Positions 63,720 to 64,000 of a stretch of 64,000 bases of DNA are shown here, in pieces. Each line of letters starts with the position of its first letter. The first letter of the stretch is position 1. The stretch spans positions 19,424,725-19,488,724 of the forward strand of contig NC_054748.1 of assembly GCF_018143015.1 (NCBI RefSeq), in the 5' to 3' direction. This DNA is from Lytechinus variegatus (Eukaryota > Echinodermata > Echinoidea > Temnopleuroida > Toxopneustidae). The notes beneath the pieces are model-generated. The model made no database searches, had not been told where the DNA came from, and was given only the letters and a program-made list of their open reading frames with translations. The position numbers and the translations under genes were made by a program.

Positions 63720-64000
63720 TTTTGATTTAAGATGTTATTTGTTTTTCTTTCATCCTTTCTTTCATTCTTTAATTTCTGTTTCCTTTTTAATTCTTTTCCC
63801 TTATTATTTCTTTCCCTTCTTTCCTTCCCTGTTTCCTTTCCGTTTTTCTTCTTTCTTTGTTTCTTTCAAATAATAAAGGAATTATTTTTCTTTCGTTCTT
63901 CCCTTCTTTCTATTTTTTCTTTTCTCTTTTCTCTCAATATATTTTTTCTTTCACACATTCATCTTCCCTTCCTTTATTTTAATTATTTCTTCCTTTATTC
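63720..64000. repeat. Pyrimidine-rich (CTTT)n low-complexity DNA
   Basis: Long C/T-rich strand of CTTT/CTTTC/TTCC motifs up to the window end; no gene. Confidence 0.9.

Overview
This is eukaryotic, intron-rich, AT-rich DNA from an animal. Coding density is low and transposon density is very high. A marine invertebrate deuterostome, most likely an echinoderm such as a sea urchin, fits best. The reasons are a CR1/L2-type LINE with an N-terminal 2A-like peptide and PHD finger, tRNA-derived SINEs that share a LINE tail, pearl-like elements with a 163-bp tandem core, many foldback MITEs, and a TRIM/B-box gene with no introns inside its CDS. The species is inferred from these family resemblances only.

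Layout. 1-11 kb holds only repeats: foldback MITEs, a LINE remnant, a SINE head, and a 5.6-kb element with 1.2-kb terminal inverted repeats around about eleven 210-bp tandem repeats. 11.46-34.5 kb (minus strand) is a complete SCYL2 gene (SCY1-like pseudokinase, clathrin-vesicle traffic). I rebuilt it as 15 coding exons with consistent splice sites and phases, 971 aa; a 5' UTR exon and promoter probably lie at about 35.4-35.7 kb. Its introns carry a Rex1-like LINE, an L2-like fragment, SINEs, a piggyBac-like pair, a pearl-like element and microsatellites. 36.5-40.6 kb is a nearly intact 2A/PHD/endonuclease/RT LINE with one frameshift. 41.5-47.3 kb is a nest of DNA transposons whose insertion order can be read directly, with two doubtful exon-like segments. 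48.2-53.4 kb is a 193-bp satellite with a partial trimeric higher-order pattern, ending in a 500-N gap. 53.9-55.4 kb is a LINE remnant split by a mariner-like MITE. 57 kb has a decayed C2H2 zinc-finger ORF. 59.06-60.96 kb (plus strand) is a TRIM-like protein gene whose first RING cysteine is replaced by tyrosine. The window ends in a minisatellite with a second pearl-like element, a GC-rich palindromic segment and pyrimidine-rich DNA.

Most unusual observation: in SCYL2, five separate exon-intron junctions (exon 4 donor, exon 7 acceptor, exon 9 donor, exon 11 3' part plus donor, exon 13 acceptor) have each been amplified into a tandem array in the adjacent intron, with the splice site kept in many copies. 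The exon 11 array has about 13 extra copies. Most resemble an in-frame 93-nt cassette with a GT donor, separated by only about 35 nt. A second notable point is that both pearl-like elements carry regularly spaced perfect DR1 nuclear-receptor motifs, nine in all.
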